A stretch of 64,000 nucleotides of DNA, from assembly GCF_044142105.1 (NCBI RefSeq), contig NZ_JBGTYM010000002.1:124001-188000 (forward strand). The letters run 5' to 3'. Source of the stretch: Pseudogemmobacter sp044142105. Lineage in GTDB: Bacteria > Pseudomonadota > Alphaproteobacteria > Rhodobacterales > Rhodobacteraceae. Under the pieces are notes generated by a model that saw only the letters and a list, made by a program, of their open reading frames with translations, had not been told where the DNA came from and did no database searches. This document shows, in pieces, positions 58,582 through 64,000 of this stretch. Numbering within the stretch: position 1 is the first letter of the stretch; the number at the start of each line of letters is the position of its first letter. The translations under genes and the position numbers were made by a program.

Positions 58582-58818
58582 TCAGGCGGCTGCGGGCCGT
58601 CTGATCTGGGCCGCCGCCTCCAGCACCAGGGGGCGCAGGCCTTCGCCGCCGGCATCGACCAGTTCAAAGAACTGCTTTCGCATCCGCGGCTCCCAGAAAT
58701 CGTTGATATGCGCCGCCAGCCCGGCCAGGCCCTCGGCATGGGGCTTGGTCTCCATGAACTGCGAAATCTGGTTCGCCATGCGGGCAATCTTGTTGTCGGG
58801 CGCGTGATTAGCGGACAT
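58582..58818 (-). CDS. fdsD: Formate dehydrogenase delta subunit
   Basis: 78 residues. NKIARMANQISQFMETKPHAEGLAGLAAHINDFWEPRMRKQFFELVD is the FdsD signature. It is a small accessory subunit needed for activity of the NAD-linked, molybdenum formate dehydrogenase. ATG 58818 overlaps the end of fdhD by 11 bases. Last gene of the operon. Confidence 0.93.
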   Translation of the reverse strand: MSANHAPDNKIARMANQISQFMETKPHAEGLAGLAAHINDFWEPRMRKQFFELVDAGGEGLRPLVLEAAAQIRRPAAA

Positions 58819-59608
58819 GGGCGGTCTCCGGGGTGATGCGGTCGGAATGGGTGAAAAGCTCGAACCGGTCGGGCCGGGCAAGCGCGACAAGAGTAATGCC
58901 GGCCCGCTCGGCCAGGGCCACGGCATCGGCGGTGGGGGCGGACACGGCAATCAGCATGGGCGCGCCAAGGGCCGCGACCTTCTGCACCATGTCGATCGAG
59001 ACACGGCTGGTCAGCACAACCGCGCCTTCGGGATGGTCGTGGCGGATCAGATGGCCCGCCAGCTTGTCCAGCGCATTGTGGCGGCCGACATCTTCACGCG
59101 TTGCGATCAGGCTGGTGCCATCCCAGAAACCGGCGCAATGAGCGGCGCGAGTGACATCATGCAGCGGCTGGGCGCCGGGCAGGGCCGCTACCGCCGCCAT
59201 GACCTGCGAGGGGCGCAGTCGGAAGGTCGAGGGCGGCACGGGAAAGGGTTCGCGCAGCGCCTGGTCTATGCTGTCGATGCCGCATAGTCCGCAGCCGACC
59301 GGCCCGGCCATGGTGCGGCGGCGCGAGGCCAGCCGGCCTTGCGCGCCCTCTTGCAACCAGACCTGAAGGTCTATGCCCCGTTCGGCCCATTCCACATCGA
59401 CCGACAGGATTTCGTCGGGCGTCGCGATGCCTTCGGTCAACGCGAAGCCATAGGCGAAATCTTCTAGATCCGCCGGAGTCGCCATCATCACGGCCTGGGT
59501 CGAGCCGTTAAAGGACAGCGCAACCGCCCGCTCTTCGGGCAGGTTGCGTTCTCCCGGCTGGACCTGCGCCCCGAAAGAGAGGCGCGGCAGGGACCTTGCG
59601 CCTTTCAT
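58808..59608 (-). CDS. fdhD: Formate dehydrogenase accessory sulfurtransferase FdhD (FdsC)
   Basis: 266 residues. CGLCG holds the active-site Cys pair, with REDVGRHNALDKLAGHLI and LTSRVSIDMVQKVAALGAPMLIAVSAPTADAVALAERAGITLV following. It passes sulfur from IscS to the molybdenum bis-MGD cofactor of formate dehydrogenase. Sits between fdsA and fdsD; the gap to fdsA is 10 bases. Known as FdsC in fds operons. Confidence 0.96.
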   Translation of the reverse strand: MKGARSLPRLSFGAQVQPGERNLPEERAVALSFNGSTQAVMMATPADLEDFAYGFALTEGIATPDEILSVDVEWAERGIDLQVWLQEGAQGRLASRRRTMAGPVGCGLCGIDSIDQALREPFPVPPSTFRLRPSQVMAAVAALPGAQPLHDVTRAAHCAGFWDGTSLIATREDVGRHNALDKLAGHLIRHDHPEGAVVLTSRVSIDMVQKVAALGAPMLIAVSAPTADAVALAERAGITLVALARPDRFELFTHSDRITPETAHVR

Positions 59609-59618
59609 CGCGCGCCTG

Positions 59619-62503
59619 TCACTCGGCCGCGGGCAGGATGCGGCGCGACAGGTTCGCCATCTGGTTATAGTCTTCCTGCCACTGGCTCGGCCCGTTCGAA
59701 GGGCTGACCTGCACTGCCGTCACCTTGTATTCCGGGCAGTTTGTTGCCCAGTCCGAGAAATCGGTGGTGATGACATTGGCCTGCGTGTCGGGGTGGTGGA
59801 AAGTCGTGTAGACCACGCCCGGCGCCACCTTGTCGGTGATCGTGGCGCGCAGCGTCGTGTCGCCCGATCGGCTGGCCAGCCGCACCCAATCGCCCTCATG
59901 GATGCCGCGGTTCTCGGCATCATGGGGGTGGATCTCCAGCACGTCCTGATCGTGCCAGACGACGTTCGCGGTGCGCCGGGTCTGTGCGCCCACGTTGTAC
60001 TGCGACAGGATGCGCCCGGTCGTCAGCAGCAGCGGGAAGCGCGGGCCCGTCTTTTCATCGGTCGCGACATATTCGGTGCGGATGAACTTGCCCTTGCCGC
60101 GCACGAAGCCGTCGATATGCATCAGCGGCGTGCCTTCCGGCGCCTTGTCGTTGCAGGGCCACTGGACCGAACCCATCTCGTCGAGAAGGTCATAGGTGAC
60201 CCGGGCGAAGGACGGCGTGGTCATGGCGATCTCGTCCATAATCTGGCTGGGGTTCGTATAGCCCCAATCCGCGCCCATCGCCTTGGCGAACATCTGGGTC
60301 ACTTCCCAGTCGGCATAGCCGTTCTTCGGAGCCATGACCTTGCGCACGCGGTTGATGCGGCGTTCGGCATTGGTGAAGGTGCCGTCCTTCTCCAGGAAAG
60401 AGGACCCGGGGAAGAACACATGTGCGTAATTCGCCGTCTCGTTCAGGAAGAGGTCATGGACGATGACGCATTCCATCGCGGCAAGGCCGGCCGAGACATG
60501 CTTGGTGTCGGGGTCGGATTGCAGGATGTCTTCGCCCTGGCAATACAGGCCCTTGAACGTGCCCTCGACGGCGGCGTCCAGCATGTTGGGGATGCGCAGG
60601 CCGGGCTCCGGGTCAATGGTGACGCCCCAGGCTTTTTCATAGATCGCGCGAACCTCGGGGTTCTTCACATGGCGATAGCCCGGCAGTTCATGCGGGAAGG
60701 ACCCCATGTCGCAAGAGCCCTGCACGTTGTTCTGGCCGCGCAGCGGGTTCACCCCCACACCGCGCCGACCGATATTGCCGGTCAGCATGGCAAGGTTGGC
60801 AATGCCGATGACCGTGGTCGAGCCCTGGCTGTGCTCGGTCACGCCCAGGCCATAGTAGATCGCGGCATTGCCGCCGGTGGCGTAAAGCCGGGCCGCCCCA
60901 CGGATCTCCTCGGCCGGAACGCCGGTGACAAGCTGCACCGCCTCGGGCGAGTGCTTCTTGTCGCTGATGAATTCGGCATAATCCTGGAATTCGTCCCAGT
61001 CGCAGCGGCTGCGGATGAACTCTTCGTTGTAAAGCTTCTCGGTCACGATGACATGGGCGATGGCCGAAACGACGGCGACGTTGGTGCCCGGGGTCAGCGC
61101 AAGGTGATGGGCCGCCTTGTAATGCGGGCCTTCCACCGTTTCCGTCCGGCGCGGGTCGACGACGATCAGCTTGGCGCCCTTGCGCAGCCGTTTTTTCATC
61201 CGGCTGGCAAAAACCGGGTGGCCGGCATGCGGGTTAGCGCCGATCACCATGATGACATCGGCTTCTTCGACGCTGTCAAAATCCTGGGTGCCAGCGCTGG
61301 TGCCATAGGTCTGGCCCAGACCATAGCCGGTGGGCGAATGGCAGACACGGGCACAGGTATCCGTGTTGTTGTTCATGAACACGGCGCGGGTCAGCTTCTG
61401 GACGAGGTAGGTTTCCTCGTTGGTGCAGCGCGACGAGGTGATCACGCCGACCGACTGGCGGCCGTATTTCTCCTGGATCGCCTTCATCCGGGTCGCGGCG
61501 AAATCCATCGCCTCGGCCCAGCTGACTTCTTTCCAGGGATCATTGATGCTGTCGCGGACCATCGGCTTCAGGATGCGATCCTGGTGCATCGCATAGCCAT
61601 AGGCGAAGCGGCCCTTGACGCAGCTGTGGCCGCGATTGGCCTTGCCCTGCTTGTAGGGGGTCATCCGCACCAGCTCGTCGCCGCGCATCTCGGCCTTGAA
61701 CTGGCAACCGACGCCGCAATAGGCGCAGGTCGTCACGATCGAACGATCGGGCGTGCCGATGTCTATCACTGACTTTTCTTGAAGCGTCGCGGTCGGGCAG
61801 GCCTGCACGCAGGCACCACAGGACACGCAGTCCGAGGTCAGCGCGGTATCGGTCTTGGCGCCAAAGGAGACGCGGCTGTCGAAGCCCCGGCCCTCGATCG
61901 TCAACGCAAAAGTGCCCTGCACTTCCTCGCAGGCCCGCACGCAGCGCGAGCAGACGATGCATTTCGCCGGGTCATAGCTGAAATAGGGGTTGGACTCGTC
62001 CTTGGCCTTCCATTGCGGATTGGCCTCGCCGCTGGTGTTGCGGGCGCGGAAATGGGTTTCGATCGCGTCATAACGCACATCACGCAGGCCGACGGCTCCG
62101 GCCATGTCCTGCAATTCGCAATCGCCATTGGCCGAGCAGGTCAGGCAATCGAGCGGGTGGTCCGAGATATACAGTTCCATCACGCCGCGACGAAGCGTCT
62201 TGAGCTTTCCGGTCTGGGTATGGACCTTGATCCCCGCAGCGACGGGTGTGGTGCAAGAAGCGGGCGTGCCGTTGCGGCCCTCGATTTCCACCAGGCAAAG
62301 CCGGCAGGAGCCGAAGGCATCGACCGAATCCGTGGCGCAAAGCTTGGGCACCGAAATGCCCAGCTCGGCCGCCGCGCGCATGATGCTGGTGCCTTCCGGC
62401 ACGGTCACGTCGAAGCCGTCGATGGTCAGCGTGACCAGTTGCTTCGATTTCGCGGCGGGGGTCCCGAAGTCGCGGTCGGGGATGATGAAGTCCTTGAAGT
62501 CTT

Positions 62504-62507
<4 letters not shown>
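59619..62507 (-). CDS. fdsA: NAD-linked formate dehydrogenase, molybdenum catalytic alpha subunit
   Basis: 962 residues. An N-terminal [2Fe-2S] site uses Cys57, 68, 71 and 85. An NuoG-like His116/Cys120/123/129 cluster follows, then two 4Fe-4S sites (KCIVCSRCVRAC and DCVSCGACVQAC), and TTCAYCGVGC for the cluster next to the cofactor. The Mo ligand Cys388 with His389 is in CARVCHSPTGYG, matching Cys386/His387 in the Rhodobacter capsulatus enzyme. The C-terminal MopB domain ends in SRRILPAAE. It oxidises formate and can reduce CO2. Start ATG overlaps the fdsB stop (ATGA). Confidence 0.97.

Positions 62508-64000
<1,493 letters not shown>

Noticed and set aside
59544..61772. A 742-codon plus-strand open frame opposite fdsA
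   Set aside because: FdsA motifs cover the whole minus-strand frame; the plus-strand product has no domain.

Overview
The window is high-GC bacterial DNA carrying many alphaproteobacterial, Rhodobacterales-type signatures: a DUF6525 gene behind a CobW GTPase, a DUF1674 (SdhAF4-like) gene, a DUF3035/BamF lipoprotein gene, an fdsBA-fdhD-fdsD NAD-linked formate dehydrogenase operon, a heparinase-purH-lspA string, and many genes coupled by ATGA, TGATG or GTGA overlaps. I place it in Rhodobacteraceae or a close relative; genus cannot be decided. No rRNA, tRNA, CRISPR array, insertion sequence or prophage was seen.

Region 1 (1-25.9 kb) is mostly housekeeping. It holds a CobW-family GTPase operon preceded by a perfect Zur-like palindrome, pnp, a soluble GAF/HWE histidine kinase, rpsO, an RTX-repeat protein, truB with small partners, rbfA, dapB, a DUF1674 gene, an rsmB-type rRNA methyltransferase, mutL-rmuC-hutD, a paired active/inactive M16 protease operon behind heparinase-purH-lspA-bamF, and a two-gene saccharopine (lysine) pathway. 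The usual truB-rpsO-pnp neighbourhood is split by two plus-strand genes.

Region 2 (26-45.5 kb) is a surface-polysaccharide locus. It starts with an unusual three-gene unit: an SGNH-like protein, a second SGNH domain fused to a glycoside-hydrolase-like barrel, and a GT2. It continues with a GT4, a Wzx-like flippase, a coupled dTDP-L-rhamnose operon (rfbC-rfbB-ydcF-like-rfbD-rfbA), a polyprenyl-phosphate sugar transferase, a split Wzc (chain-length protein plus separate ATPase), a GT2, a WecG/TagA transferase, a Wzy-like membrane protein and another GT2.

Region 3 (45.5-58.2 kb) is the most unusual part: a tight PKS-GT2-NRPS-PPTase operon set directly into the polysaccharide locus. The 2134-residue PKS reads KS-AT-KR-DH-ACP-TE. 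The NRPS starts with a formyltransferase domain, has a degenerate condensation-like stretch, an adenylation domain interrupted between motifs A4 and A5 by a MupA/Atu3671-type luciferase-like monooxygenase, and a carrier domain. A set of 11-bp direct repeats, which also fits a sigma-54 promoter, lies upstream of the PKS. No transporter or siderophore receptor is present, so the product may be a glycosylated or polysaccharide-linked metabolite (inference).

Region 4 (58.3-64 kb) has a small membrane protein gene and the formate dehydrogenase operon, which runs off the right edge inside fdsB.
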